Assembly (NCBI GenBank): GCA_964429485.1
Contig: CAYSBW010000006.1
Location: 5,556-69,555, forward strand
Length of the DNA stretch: 64,000 bases
DNA from: JAPLKB01 sp964429485
GTDB taxonomy: Bacteria > Desulfobacterota > Syntrophorhabdia > Syntrophorhabdales > Syntrophorhabdaceae
Reading direction: 5' to 3'
Below the pieces are notes generated by a model. It had not been told where the DNA came from, did no database searches, and was given only the letters and a program-made list of their open reading frames with translations. Within the stretch, counting starts at the first letter, position 1; each line of letters opens with the position of its first letter. Position numbers and translations under genes: made by a program. This document shows positions 63,764 to 64,000 of the stretch, piece after piece.

Positions 63764-64000
63764 CCTGATAAATTACATATTTAACAGGATTAATAAATAA
63801 TTATAATCATTATAAAGAGTTATAATATTAAATTCTGATATTTCACCCTTCCCCATATTGCAGCGGCAGTACAATTCATATAATAGAAACTACGCAATGG
63901 TATGAAAGATAAAATAAAAAATACATAAATGTAGTCCGTAAACAATTATGAATATTATCTCTATTTTGCATTTTCGTAATACAGGCCAAGCAGCGAATGG
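63764..64000. other. Right-edge non-coding stretch
   Basis: No gene seen. AT-rich with TATAAT-like words on the minus strand, presumably the promoter of the porin operon; no convincing -35 or sigma-54 site. Confidence 0.35.

Noticed and set aside
1..64000. CRISPR array, prophage or integrative element
   Set aside because: No regularly spaced repeats, no integrase or phage structural genes; the only mobile DNA recognised is the IS605-type element.

Overview
The window is about 38% GC, densely coded, and has a 10-base run of N inside one gene, so it comes from a draft or metagenome assembly. Gene content points to a strictly anaerobic bacterium, most likely a low-GC member of the Desulfobacterota (former Deltaproteobacteria, syntroph or sulfate-reducer type). 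The supporting genes are an acyl-CoA dehydrogenase / biotin carrier / 2-hydroxyacyl-CoA dehydratase-activator-like operon, 3-hydroxybutyryl-CoA dehydrogenase, two-subunit Fe-S fumarase, malic enzyme, class I archaeal-type aldolase, glutamine synthetase III, a methanogen-type NrpR regulator and a probable selenoprotein. The placement is inferred from gene families; no 16S rRNA is present.

Regions. (1) 1-8883, minus strand: one operon for the whole shikimate pathway and its branches (aroF, aroB, aroD, aroE-aroK fusion, aroA, aroC, pheA, tyrA, then trpE running off the left edge). It is preceded by a promoter, a leader peptide packed with Trp, Tyr and Phe codons, and a terminator/antiterminator pair, which together form a classical attenuator. 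(2) 8948-12098: a HAD phosphatase and a radical SAM enzyme overlapping a protein I do not recognise. (3) 12732-15986: a periplasmic protein with two sulfite-oxidase-like domains, then tonB-exbB-exbD. (4) 16594-22734: two tRNAs, a PfkB-like kinase, VanZ-like and DUF333 proteins, an rRNA methyltransferase, an HNH protein and Tex. (5) 22871-29096: CoA-ester metabolism genes interrupted by an IS200/IS605 element. (6) 29190-38744: Tim44-like protein, purA, tRNA-Ser, SRP RNA, dnaX-ybaB-recR, transaldolase, malic enzyme, fumarase. (7) 38941-40620: inositol-phosphate synthase plus a CDP-alcohol phosphotransferase. (8) 40636-50427: a mostly minus-strand housekeeping run including larE, rlmB, pyrF, cobO, archease-rtcB, aldolase, ribF, tRNA-Leu and nudC. 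(9) 50509-63763: a two-component system and then a nitrogen-assimilation island (gdhA, nrpR-like gene, glutamine synthetase III, two amtB-glnB pairs and an outer-membrane porin).

The three strongest finds are regulatory or translational rather than new gene families. First, rtcB (RNA ligase) has one in-frame UGA exactly where the family has its invariant metal-binding cysteine, with intact sequence on both sides, a plausible bacterial SECIS hairpin just after it, and its partner gene archease upstream; this reads as a selenocysteine RtcB. Second, the aromatic operon carries a leader peptide with 10 aromatic residues out of 24 and complementary RNA arms that fit ribosome-mediated attenuation sensing all three aromatic amino acids at once. 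Third, the leaders of the amtB1 operon and of the porin-amtB2-glnB2 operon carry matching hairpin-terminator modules whose hexanucleotide loops have A at position 1 and G at position 4, the signature of RNA targets of ANTAR antiterminators. All foldings were done by eye; none was computed.
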